Source: JACJYE01 sp964432875
GTDB lineage: Bacteria > Bacteroidota > Bacteroidia > Chitinophagales > Saprospiraceae
Reading direction: 5' to 3'
NCBI GenBank assembly: GCA_964432875.1
Contig: CAYSPJ010000004.1
Coordinates: 1 to 64,000 of the forward strand
Length of the DNA: 64,000 bases
Shown here: positions 8,870 to 17,941 of the stretch, piece by piece
How positions within the stretch are numbered: position 1 is the first letter of the stretch
Layout: the number at the start of each line of letters is the position of its first letter
Notes under the pieces: generated by a model
Seen by the model: only the letters and a program-made list of their open reading frames with translations
Told to the model about the DNA's origin: nothing
Databases searched by the model: none
Translations under genes and position numbers: made by a program

Positions 8870-9713
8870 GCCGGTGCTCCTGAAAAGAAGCATAGTTTTT
8901 CAGGCTAATTGCTTTCCAGGCATCTAATATACCTAGCGCTTGTTGTGTAGTGGGAGCGGCAATAGCCGCCAGGAGTTCCGGCTCCGGTGCCAGGTCAAAG
9001 GCGGCATAGTATTCCGGCCGGGGCCCCAGTTGTGTGGAAGCAAAAGCCCGGGCGGCATTGGCCCAGATTTCGAAGCCCAGCCCCTCTTCCTGGCACAATT
9101 GCTGTAAAGTGTGGATGTCTTTGCGGCTGGCTGACTGGAGCAGGCAGGAAAAAGTGAGGAAGACAGAGCGCTTGAGCAAGCCCAGGTCGCCATAGATGGG
9201 CAAGCGGTGAAAAGCAGAGGTGTGATACCCCATAATGGTGTTATCGATTAAAACCACATCGCCAAAACATCTGCCAGAGCGGGGGTGTGGCACATTTTTG
9301 AGAATCCCTTTGGCTGGTCCGCTGCGCGCAGCCCCGATAATCTCAAACTGTTTATCATAAGCCCGCTGTACAGAGACCGGGGCCCACTCCTGCCGGTCTT
9401 CCAATCCAAACTTGGACCATACAGTACGCGCCAGGCGGCTCTTCCTCAGCGCTGTGGCTGCAATGCCGATATTCCACCAGCTCGTCTGGTCAGCGGCATC
9501 CAATGAGGCGGCTTTTTTATTATAATACAGCGCGGGTTTCCATTCTTGGCGGTATTTGTAGATTTGGCCTAGCCTTGCATAAGGCGCTGCCCAGTCGGCA
9601 CCGAGCTTGATGATGCGCTTGTACAGCTTGATGGCATTGTAGTGGTCTCGCAATGCCTCGTACTGCTCTGCTTGCTCAAATAGTATATTTTGCTCTGGCG
9701 TTGGGTGCTGCAT
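8859..9713 (-). CDS. TPR-containing protein of unknown function
   Basis: A 284-residue predicted cytosolic protein. Residues about 10-110 form two to three tetratricopeptide-like helix pairs (ALRDHYNAIKLYKRIIKLG; AAPYARLGQIYKYRQEWKPALYYNKKA). The remaining 170 residues match no family I recognise; they contain VVLIDNTIMGYHTSAFHRLPIYGDLGLLKRSVFL. I place the start at ATG 9713 because the open frame further upstream runs under the divergent oxoprolinase gene, and a promoter-like site (9731-9761) sits just before this ATG. TPR units usually mediate protein contacts; the partner is unknown. Confidence 0.65.
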   Translation of the reverse strand: MQHPTPEQNILFEQAEQYEALRDHYNAIKLYKRIIKLGADWAAPYARLGQIYKYRQEWKPALYYNKKAASLDAADQTSWWNIGIAATALRKSRLARTVWSKFGLEDRQEWAPVSVQRAYDKQFEIIGAARSGPAKGILKNVPHPRSGRCFGDVVLIDNTIMGYHTSAFHRLPIYGDLGLLKRSVFLTFSCLLQSASRKDIHTLQQLCQEEGLGFEIWANAARAFASTQLGPRPEYYAAFDLAPEPELLAAIAAPTTQQALGILDAWKAISLKNYASFQEHRLAE

Positions 9714-9730
9714 AAAATCAAGATTTACGA

Positions 9731-9761
9731 CAAATATAGTTTTAATCCCTATTTTTGGCAA
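9731..9761 (-). promoter_or_regulatory. Promoter of the TPR gene, minus strand
   Basis: On the minus strand: TTG, 20 bases, TATATTTG, 18 bases before the ATG at 9713. It implies a very short leader. It overlaps a plus-strand TATTTTTG (9750-9757) that faces the oxoprolinase gene. Confidence 0.6.
9750..9757 (+). promoter_or_regulatory. Candidate -7 box of the oxoprolinase gene
   Basis: TATTTTTG matches TAnnTTTG and ends five bases before ATG 9763, so transcription would begin at or next to the start codon (leaderless). No -33 TTG at the usual distance is visible, so support is partial. Confidence 0.35.
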
Positions 9762-9762
9762 C

Positions 9763-12700
9763 ATGGGAAAAAAAATCGAAAACTGGAAAATTTGGGCAGA
9801 TACGGGCGGCACTTTCACCGACTGTATCGCGACCAGCCCCGATGGGCAAGTGCAGCGCATCAAAGTATTAAGCAGTAGCCAACTGCGTGGGCGTCTAATG
9901 GAGCGCCTGGAGCCGGGCGCCTTCCGTATCCAGTGCAATTGGCCATCCTGCGGAGATATATTCGCAGGCTATGGCTTCCGGCTGCTGGGGCAGGCCTTGG
10001 GGCCGATACAAGTCCTCGCTACCGACTTGGCAAAGGGTCAACTGTGGCTTTCTCAGGATTTTCCTCTGCCGCTCCATCCCGAGTTCGAGATCACTGCTGG
10101 GGAAGAAGCGCCGGTGCTGGCTCTGCGCCTGGCAACCAGGACGCCGCTGGAGATACCCCTGCCACCAGTGCAGATGCGCCTAGGCTCTACCAAAGGGACT
10201 AATGCGCTGCTGGAAAATAAAGGTGCCCATACTACCCTACTGATTACCCAGGGTTTTGGTGATCTGTTGGCCATCGGCAATCAGCAGCGCCCCCATCTCT
10301 TTCAGCTCGCCATACCGCCCGCCCGCTTGCTTTGTGATCGAGTTATAGAAGTAGCCGAAAGGCTGGATGCGCTAGGCCACGTCCAGCAAGCGCTGACGAA
10401 AGCGGAGATAGCTCGTGTGTTGGAAGCCCTGGAAGCTACCCGCCCGGAAGCTGTAGCTGTAGCTTTGCTGCATGCCTATCGCAACCCCATCCACGAGCAA
10501 GAATTGGCGCAGGCTTTAAAGCAGGCGGGTTATGCTTACGTATCCCTTTCCCAGGAGCTCGCTCCCGCCATCAAACTCTTGCCTCGCGCACAGACCGCTG
10601 CGGTCAATGCCTACCTGGCACCGATTATGGAAGCCTATCTGGGCAATATTCGGAAAACATTGGGTGCCGGGCAGCAATTGCATGTGATGAGCAGCGCCGG
10701 AGGGCTGGCGCAATCAGGGCTTTTTCATCCTAAAGACAGCCTGCTGAGCGGGCCGGCCGGCGGCGTGGTCGGTGCCGCAGCCATCGCCCGGCAGTTGGGC
10801 TTTGACCAAATCCTGACCTTCGACATGGGAGGCACTAGCACCGATACGGCTTGTTACGATGGGCAGTATGACTATGCTTTTACCACCCGCGTCGGAGGTG
10901 TGGAGATGAGCAGCCCGTGCTTGTCTATTGAAACCGTAGCAGCAGGCGGCGGCTCGATATGTTATTTCGACGGGCAAAAACTCCAGGTTGGGCCACAGAG
11001 CGCCGGGGCTGCGCCAGGGCCTGCTTGCTATGGCGCCGGTGGCCCGCTGTGCATCACCGATGTCAACCTCTTACTAGGCAAGCTAGACCCTGCCCTGATG
11101 GGCATCCCAATTGATGAGCAGCCAGCCAGGCAGGCTTTGCACCAAATCCGGCGGCAAGTGGAGCAGGCTACTGGGCAGCCACATACCGAAGAGGAGTTGC
11201 TGCGGGGCTTCGAGCATATCGCCAATGAGAAAATGGCCGATGCCATCCGCCGCATCTCCGTCGCTAAAGGTATAGACCCCGCCAATTATGCCCTTCTGTC
11301 CTTTGGCGGAGCGGGTGGGTTGCATGCCTGTAAAATTGCCGCTTTGCTGGATATGAAGGTGATCATCCTGCCTTATGATGCCGGGCTATTGAGCGCCTAT
11401 GGTATGGGGCAAGCACAAATCGAACGACTGGCGGGGAAGCAGGTGCTGGAGTTATTGTCCACCTGTGCAGATCGCCTGCCGGAAATGATGGGCAAATTAA
11501 GCCGCCAGGCCATCCGGCAGCTTATGGGCGAGGGGCTTGCTGAGGAAGATTTAGAAATTCGCAGCCGCTTCGCCTATTTGCGGTTCCACGGCCAGGATAG
11601 CACGCTGGAAATCCCTTTCTATCAGCCGAAGGCGCTGGCAGCAGAATTTAAAAAGCAATATACCGCCCTGTTTGGGCACTACCCCCAGGGCCGGGAAATC
11701 GAAGTGGAAAGCCTGAAAGCGGTAGCCGCCACGAAGGCGCATCAAAAAACTAAAATCGCTCCGCCTACTTCTTTCCATTACCCGATACCACAAGGGCAAC
11801 TTCATAACGCCATCACGGGCAAGGCTATCCCCTGCTTTCATTGGCCAAATCTGGTGGAAGGGGCACAAATCGACGGGCCAGCCTTGGTGCTCCACGCCAA
11901 CTCGACCGCATTTTTGGAAGCAGGTTGGCAGTTGCAGATCTATGGTGGTGGCAACGCAGTGGCGTGGTATGTAGGCTCGGATTTACAAACCATTGAAAAG
12001 CAAGGCTCTTTGGTGAGTCAGGAGCCACGCTCCAGTGCCGTCGAGCTCGAGTTATTCACCAATCGTTTTGCCGCGATTGCCGAAGAGATGGGGGCGCAGT
12101 TGCAGCGCACCGCCTTTTCAGTGAACGTCAAGGAGCGGCTGGATTTTTCCTGCGCCGTCTTGGGCCCCGATGCCCGCCTACTGGCCAACGCTCCGCACAT
12201 CCCTGTCCACCTGGGCAGCTTAGGGGTATGTGCCCGATTGGTATTGGAGAAACTGCCGCTCGGCCCCGGAGATGTCATCATCACCAATCATCCTAAGTAC
12301 GGCGGCTCTCATCTGCCCGATGTCACTTTGCTTAGTGGCGCATATACCGATACTGGCGACTTGATCGGCTACCTCATCAACCGGGCACATCATGCCGAAA
12401 TCGGCGGTACACGCCCTGGATCCATGCCCCCGGATGCCCGTACGCTCGCAGAGGAAGGCGTGGCTATACTGCCCATGTATCTGGTCAAAGCAGGTCAGGT
12501 ATATTGGCAGCGGATACAAGAGGTGCTGACTCAAGCCCCCTGGCCGACCCGCGCACTTCCGGAAAACCTGGCGGATATCAATGCCGCCCTGGCCGCACTC
12601 AATGCCGGTGAAGCCGCTTTGCAAAAACTCGTACTAGCTCATGGCTTGGAAAAGGTGCACCACTACATGCAACAGTTGCAGGATAGCGCGGCAGAAAGCC

Positions 12701-13570
12701 TGGCAAGCGCTTTGGAAAACCACTTTTCCCAGAAGGCCTTTGAAGCAGAAGAGCGCCTGGATGACGGCCGCCTCATCAAGCTAAAAATCATTCTTCAAGG
12801 CGGAAATATAAAGCTGGATTTTGCCGGCACAGGCCCACCCCATCCCCACAACCTGAATGCCAACCTGGCAATCGTGCATAGCGCGCTCATCTATATCTTG
12901 CGCCTGATTTGCCAAAAGGATATCCCGCTGAATGAAGGCCTGATGGCCAAGGTGCAGATCGAGCTGCCTACGAGCTTCCTCAACCCGCCCTACGAGGACG
13001 ATGCCAGACGATGCCCGGCGGTGTCAGGCGGCAATACCGAAGTAAGCCAGCGCTTGGTAGACACCCTACTCAAAGCCTTCGGGCTTGCTGCTTGTAGCCA
13101 GGGCACCATGAATAATTTCCTCTTTGGCAATGCCCATTTTGGCTATTACGAAACCATCGGCGGCGGGGCGGGTGCCGGGCCGGGCTTTAGTGGCCGCTCG
13201 GCGGTACATACCCACATGACCAATACCCGCATCACCGATCCCGAGGAGTTGGAATTTCGCTATCCGGTAAGGCTGCGGCGCTTCGCCATCCGTCGCAGCT
13301 CCGGCGGCGCGGGCCGCTGGACTGGCGGCGACGGTATCATCCGCGAACTGGAATTCCTGCAACCCGTGTCCCTGACCATCCTGAGCCAGCATCGTCGGGA
13401 GGGCCCTTATGGCATGGCAGGTGGGCAGCCGGGCCTGCCTGGTAAGCAATACCTCATCCACCCCAATGGGGATATCGAAAGCCTGGAGGGTGTAGCTTCC
13501 AAGGAAGTACAGCCCTGGTGCCGTGTGGTGATTGAGACCCCGGGAGGCGGGGGATGGGGGGAGGTAGTAC
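9763..13570 (+). CDS. Single-chain 5-oxoprolinase / hydantoinase (HyuA-HyuB fusion), 3' end in gap
   Basis: At least 1,269 residues. The first ~760 form the HyuA half, with ASKHA-type nucleotide-binding motifs DTGGTFTDCI at about 17-26 and DMGGTSTDTACYDG near 363. The rest is the HyuB half (NRFAAIAEEMGAQLQRTAFSVN; IPVHLGSLG; TETPGGGGWG-like end). The family hydrolyses 5-oxoproline to glutamate, or N-methylhydantoins, with ATP. Fusion of both halves in one chain is the eukaryotic/OplAH arrangement; many bacteria split them. The frame is intact up to the scaffold gap and, judging by GGGGW near the family's C-terminus, lacks only a few residues. Any continuation past the gap is an artefact of reading through Ns. 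Whether the substrate is oxoproline or a hydantoin is open. Confidence 0.9.
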
Positions 13571-13670
13571 NNNNNNNNNNNNNNNNNNNNNNNNNNNNNN
13601 NNNNNNNNNNNNNNNNNNNNNNNNNNNNNNNNNNNNNNNNNNNNNNNNNNNNNNNNNNNNNNNNNNNNNN
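13571..13670. other. Assembly gap of 100 Ns
   Basis: Exactly 100 Ns, the placeholder for a gap of unknown length. It removes the 3' ends of two convergent genes. The left flank (13542-13564) is unusually G-rich. Confidence 0.99.
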
Positions 13671-14683
13671 AACTTCCAATAGGGGCGCAAGTTGCTCATC
13701 ACCGAATTGGCGTAAATCTCGAAGGTTTCCCAGACACGCAGGTTGGAGGAAGTAGGTTCTTCCGCGAAAGGGATGGGTTCGCCATTCATGCCGGCCAGGA
13801 AATTATAGACGCATTTACGCATCTCCTCAATATTGTAGCCTCCCTCTAAAGTAGCGAAGGCTCGGTCGCCAAAGCGTTCGCGCAGCTGTTGGCCGACCTT
13901 ATAGAAAAAGGTAGCGCTGGCCCGCAAATCCAACAGCAAATCGTATTGGTGGGCATCAAAGCCGGCGGAGATGGCAATAGCATCGGGCTGGAACTGCTCC
14001 AGCACGGGCAGGAAGTGATCCAGGCAGCGCTCCATGATATCGTCGGCGCTGCCCGGCGGTAAAGGGATGTTGACGGTAAAGCCCCTGCCTTTCCCGCTGC
14101 CGATTTCGTCCACGAAGCCATGCCCGGGATAAGCGGGATATTGATGCATGGAGCAATAGAGTACTTGATCTGAATCGTAAAAAATGTAGGAAGTGCCATC
14201 GCCGAGGTGGCCGTCAAAGTCGAAAATGGCAACGCGCTTACCTTCATTGGCAAGCTTCTGGGCGGCGATTGCCACGTTGTTGAACAGGCAAAAGCCGCTA
14301 GCCCGGCGGGGGTGGGCGTGGTGGCCTGGTGGGCGCGCCAAGGCGAAGGCTCCGGTATCGGCTGCTTGGATAGTGGCACCAACCGCTTGGCAGGCTGCCT
14401 TATAGCTGCCCGAAGAAGCAACCGTATCTCCATCGAGGTGCGCGTTCTGCTCGCTGGCGGCCCGTACCTCCTGGATGTACTGAGGGCTGTGGATCAGCTC
14501 CAGATATGGCGTGCCATCAATAATTGGCGTATTGGGCAAATCAGCAAAAGGCTCGAGCCTTTTCTTGCTCTCAGGGTGCATGCCCGTGTCGTGTTCCAAG
14601 AATACGCTATTGTAGATGAGCTCCATCTTCCGGGGAGCGGGTCGGTTTGCCTGATAATCAGGAGCAGGTATTTCCGGGTTCAT
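13671..14683 (-). CDS. Histone deacetylase family (class II / acetylpolyamine type), 3' end in gap
   Basis: About 338 visible residues of the arginase/deacetylase fold, a zinc amidohydrolase removing acetyl groups from lysine, polyamines or small amides. The active-site elements are RPPGHHA (the two catalytic histidines), DFDGHLGDGT with the Asp and His zinc ligands, SAGFDAH with the third ligand, and LEGGYN with the catalytic tyrosine. The FLEHDTGMHPE N-terminus is typical of class II bacterial members. The start is uncertain: ATG 14683 has an A/T-rich leader, but ATG 14626 (MELIYN) matches the usual family N-terminus. It is the last gene of the UspA - GCS2/CBS - HDAC set, 30 bases after the ligase gene. 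Confidence 0.88.
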
Positions 14684-14713
14684 AAAATAAAGGCTTTTAA
14701 GCCGCAAGTTTAA

Positions 14714-16579
14714 TCAATAATTCCCATAAAGCATCCTGAAATCGGTATCGGTCAACAGGCCGATCAGCTTATCGCTCTTGACAATGGGCAGGCAGCCGAT
14801 GCCGTGCTTTTTGAGCAAGGCAGCAGCATCGTGCAGCGAGCAATCCTCCTCCACCGTAATCAATTCGCTGACCATGATATCAATCGCGGCTAATCCATCG
14901 GCATCAGGTGCCAGGGCTTTGAGGTTGGTGGCCGTAATCAGGCCAATGAGGCGCCCTTCGGTATCTTCAACTGGTAGATGGCGGATCTTCTTCCAGGCCA
15001 TGATGGAACGCACGATTTCGATGGGTTCCTCATAGCCGATGGTGAAAAGGTCCGTTTTCATGACTCGGCCGACGGTGGTTTTGTTTTGGCCTACGGCATA
15101 GAGGTTTTTACAATCCACATCCTGCCACTCGTGAACGGGGTTGTCTTCCCTTTGCCTCAAGAGCATTTCCTTGGTGAGTTCCTGAACCGCTACGCCAGTG
15201 CCATAGCAGGCAGCCATCTTGCGGAAGTTGCGGGTCATCCAGACAGCTCCATTTTCCCGGGTCATAGCCCGGCGTTCGATGATGCTGAGGTAGCGGTCGA
15301 TTTCGCTGCTCTCCATGCCTGACAGGTGCAGGCCTTGTTCGGCTATGGGTAGTAGCTGCTCCAGGATGAGCTTGGGGGCAGAGATTTGTTGGCCTGCCCA
15401 GTTGAAAATAGAGAACAAGCTGGAGCGCGCCGCCCGATAAAAGTTAGCTTTGGCAATCTGGAATAACACCGTGTCACAGATTGTGCTATACTGTTCCGGC
15501 ATGCCTTTCATCAAACCCAGCCAGAATGCGAAGTCTGCCATCTCATCCATGACGGTAGGCCCGGCCGGGATGTAACGGCACTCGATGCGCAAGTGCGGCA
15601 GGCCGGTGTCGCTGATGCCATAGCAAGGGCGGTTCCAGCCGTAAACCGTGCCGTTGTGCAATCGCAAGGCCTTTAGCTCGGGCGTCTTGCCGGCTGCCAG
15701 CGCCTCCAGTGAGTTTCCGTGGGTATCCGTGGTCAGCACAATGGGGAAACGGCAGATGTAGTCTTTGAAAATATTGGATGGCGATCCGGTCAGCCACTGG
15801 TGGCCAAAACCGACTCGGTTGAGCTTACTGCGCAAGTGGTTGGAAGAGCTGCGCGTGTCAATGCTCTGCTGGAAAAGGGCGATGCGGGTCTCATGCCACA
15901 GCTCGCGCCCGAAGAGCAAAGGGGAATTTGCGCTGACCGCCAGCACTGGCGCGGAAATCCACTGTGCCCAATTATAAGCCTGTGAGAATTCTTCGGGCGC
16001 TAATTGCAAGTGTAATTGCCAACTGGTATTGCAGGCCTCAAACATGGCGCTGTCCAGACGGGCAATCAATTCATCGGCACCCTGGATGTTGATCTCAAAA
16101 TCAGCGCCACGCATTTGGTGGATAGCATTGCTGATAATGGCGTAGCGCTCCCGGGGGGTCATGTAGGCAGATTCCAGATGCGACTGCCGCAGGGTAGGCA
16201 AAATCCCCGTCAGCACGGGGTGCATCCCACGCTTTTGCCCCTCCTCCTCCAGCTTTTTCAACAATTGCCGCAGTTGCTGCTCCATGTTGTGAAGGGCATC
16301 CCCGTTTAGCGTCCAGGGATCCAGGTTGATCTCCAGGTTGAAACGCCCGATTTCGGTAGTGAACTCGGGAGGCAAATGATCAAGTAGATTAACTGCTTCG
16401 GGTGCCGCCTGAAACTCGCCATCGACCATGCACAATTCCTGCTCGGCCCCGACGCGCTGGATGCCTTTTTCAAACATGCCCTCCCGCAACATAATATCTA
16501 GCGCATCCACATCCTGGATGAGCGCTTTGCTAAAAGAGGTGCGGTGCTCGGAAGCCGGCCGGATATTCAACTCGCCCAT
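14714..16579 (-). CDS. GCS2-type glutamate-cysteine ligase-like protein fused to a CBS pair
   Basis: A 621-residue fusion. Residues about 1-480 resemble the carboxylate-amine/glutamate-cysteine ligase family 2: RVGAEQELCMVDGEF near 42-56, EIGRFNLEINLDPW near 96-109, and ANSPLLFGREL. This family makes gamma-glutamyl amides with ATP. Residues 503-621 are two CBS motifs (VGRVMKTDLFTI...LPVEDTEGRLIGLIT; IDIMVSELITV...LPIVKSDKLIGLLTD). Such a pair normally binds adenine nucleotides and gates the attached domain. The fusion predicts a ligase controlled by energy charge (inference). It starts six bases after the UspA stop, so the two are surely co-transcribed. The amine acceptor need not be cysteine. 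Confidence 0.85.
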   Translation of the reverse strand: MGELNIRPASEHRTSFSKALIQDVDALDIMLREGMFEKGIQRVGAEQELCMVDGEFQAAPEAVNLLDHLPPEFTTEIGRFNLEINLDPWTLNGDALHNMEQQLRQLLKKLEEEGQKRGMHPVLTGILPTLRQSHLESAYMTPRERYAIISNAIHQMRGADFEINIQGADELIARLDSAMFEACNTSWQLHLQLAPEEFSQAYNWAQWISAPVLAVSANSPLLFGRELWHETRIALFQQSIDTRSSSNHLRSKLNRVGFGHQWLTGSPSNIFKDYICRFPIVLTTDTHGNSLEALAAGKTPELKALRLHNGTVYGWNRPCYGISDTGLPHLRIECRYIPAGPTVMDEMADFAFWLGLMKGMPEQYSTICDTVLFQIAKANFYRAARSSLFSIFNWAGQQISAPKLILEQLLPIAEQGLHLSGMESSEIDRYLSIIERRAMTRENGAVWMTRNFRKMAACYGTGVAVQELTKEMLLRQREDNPVHEWQDVDCKNLYAVGQNKTTVGRVMKTDLFTIGYEEPIEIVRSIMAWKKIRHLPVEDTEGRLIGLITATNLKALAPDADGLAAIDIMVSELITVEEDCSLHDAAALLKKHGIGCLPIVKSDKLIGLLTDTDFRMLYGNY

Positions 16580-16585
16580 AATGGA

Positions 16586-17440
16586 TTATTTTTTCAAGAT
16601 AAAGAGAGGGACGCGTGTAGCGAAAGCCATGTTTCTGGTATAGCTCTTGCGGAAAAGCCGGTCCAGCCAATGGTGTTGGGCGGTATACATCACTAGCACA
16701 TCAACATCATAGGTGTCGACAAATTCGCCGATGGATTCCTCGACGGAAGTGCCGGATAAAGCATGGAAATTAATTTGGAGGGCTGGGGCATGGTGTTCAA
16801 AGAAAGCGCTCAGGCTGGCAAAGTCGAGCACCCGCTCTGTCGAGCTTTCCTTGTTGACATGTACGCAGTGGATAATCGGGCCAAAAGGCTCCAGTATTTT
16901 GCCGGCTTCCCAGATGTGGTATGGGTCTCCTTCCTTCAAGTCGCTGGCATAAGTCACGATGTCAATTTGGCCCAGGCGGCTGTCTTCGGGTACTACCCAT
17001 ACATGGCAGGGCGCTTTTTTAACCACAGCAGTAGTGACGCTGCCAAATAAGTGTTCCAATGCGCTGTGCTCGCCACGGGTACCCATCACGATGAGGTCGG
17101 CCTCATCGCGGCGGGCTATTTCGACGATGACATTGCCCGGGGTGCCGATCTCTACCGACGAATGAATTACCGGGAGGTGCTCCAGCGCCCCAGAAGCCTG
17201 TACTTGTGCCAGGCCTGTTTCCACAAAGGTTTTCATCAAAGCATGGGCAAGCTCGATCCTTTCCTTGGTCGCTTGAGCAGCCATTACGGGCAGGTCCAGA
17301 GACTCATATTCCGGAAATACGACATGCAGCATCTCGATTGGAGCCTGGTATATGCCCGCTAGCCCGATGCAGTAGCGGAAAGCGTTTTGTGCCGTTTCGG
17401 AAAAGTCGGTCGGAAAGAGGATTTTTTTAATGATTTGCAT
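16586..17440 (-). CDS. Universal stress protein with two UspA domains
   Basis: A 284-residue tandem UspA protein. The first domain (about 1-148) keeps the ATP-binding signature VMGTRGEHSALEHLFGSVTTAV near 117-138. In the second (about 155-284) the corresponding segment (YTAQHHWLDRLFRKSYTRNMAF) has lost the glycines, so only one site should bind nucleotide. It is first in the operon with the GCS2-CBS ligase and the HDAC-family gene. A nucleotide-binding stress protein beside a CBS-gated ligase suggests shared energy or stress sensing (inference). Confidence 0.9.
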   Translation of the reverse strand: MQIIKKILFPTDFSETAQNAFRYCIGLAGIYQAPIEMLHVVFPEYESLDLPVMAAQATKERIELAHALMKTFVETGLAQVQASGALEHLPVIHSSVEIGTPGNVIVEIARRDEADLIVMGTRGEHSALEHLFGSVTTAVVKKAPCHVWVVPEDSRLGQIDIVTYASDLKEGDPYHIWEAGKILEPFGPIIHCVHVNKESSTERVLDFASLSAFFEHHAPALQINFHALSGTSVEESIGEFVDTYDVDVLVMYTAQHHWLDRLFRKSYTRNMAFATRVPLFILKK

Positions 17441-17941
17441 GGCTTTAGCCGGTTAGTTTATCAATGTGCTGCGCTTGTAGCACGCATTGCGCCTATCAAA
17501 ACAGCACTTTTTTACTGGCTTCCTGAATGAGAAAAATCATTGTAGGCTCTGACTTTTCTCAATTTCTCCGTTTCAGGGCTATGGCTGATATAAATCATTG
17601 CCAGGCCTGACAAAGGTCACTTGCCTTCAGGGTAAAAAGAGCTTTCTTTGTGCCACTGACAAATACTAGACAAGGCTTTATCCCCGATATCGCGGGGAAT
17701 ATGAGTTCAATTGGGTGATTTTTAGGGAATAAAGGAGTATGCTTATTGCGTGCTCCTTTTCTTTATTTCACCATACCAATTCTGGTTTTTGTATAGCCCT
17801 TTTTCAAGCACCATACCGCCCCCGCAGAAAAGCGCCAAAAAAATTGTGCAAGCGGCAAAGCCGCCGGATGTTCGGAAAAAATTTCAAGAAAAGAAGCTAG
17901 TTTCATTTTTCACTGGCACCGGGGCTGAACGGTGCTAGCGA
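17441..17941. other. Intergenic region between uspA operon and susCD operon
   Basis: About 500 bases between the UspA start and the SusD stop, both minus strand. It holds the hairpin at 17731-17760 and, by position, the UspA-operon promoter, though no clean TTG/TAnnTTTG pair was found. A second short hairpin, GCGGCaaaGCCGC, lies near 17861-17873. Short open frames here have no recognisable content. Confidence 0.5.
17731..17760. terminator. Hairpin, probable terminator of the susCD transcript
   Basis: AAAGGAGTATG pairs with CGTGCTCCTTT (11 bp, two G-T pairs on this strand) around a 7-nt loop, with U-rich flanks on both strands. It lies downstream of the susD stop on the minus strand. Confidence 0.55.

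Noticed and set aside
13571..13755. Plus-strand extension of the oxoprolinase frame past gap 1
   Set aside because: It reads through Ns into the reverse strand of the HDAC-family gene; residues after the gap are not family-like.
17750..17938. 62-residue frame in the uspA-susD intergenic region
   Set aside because: Low-complexity, non-family sequence overlapping a terminator hairpin.
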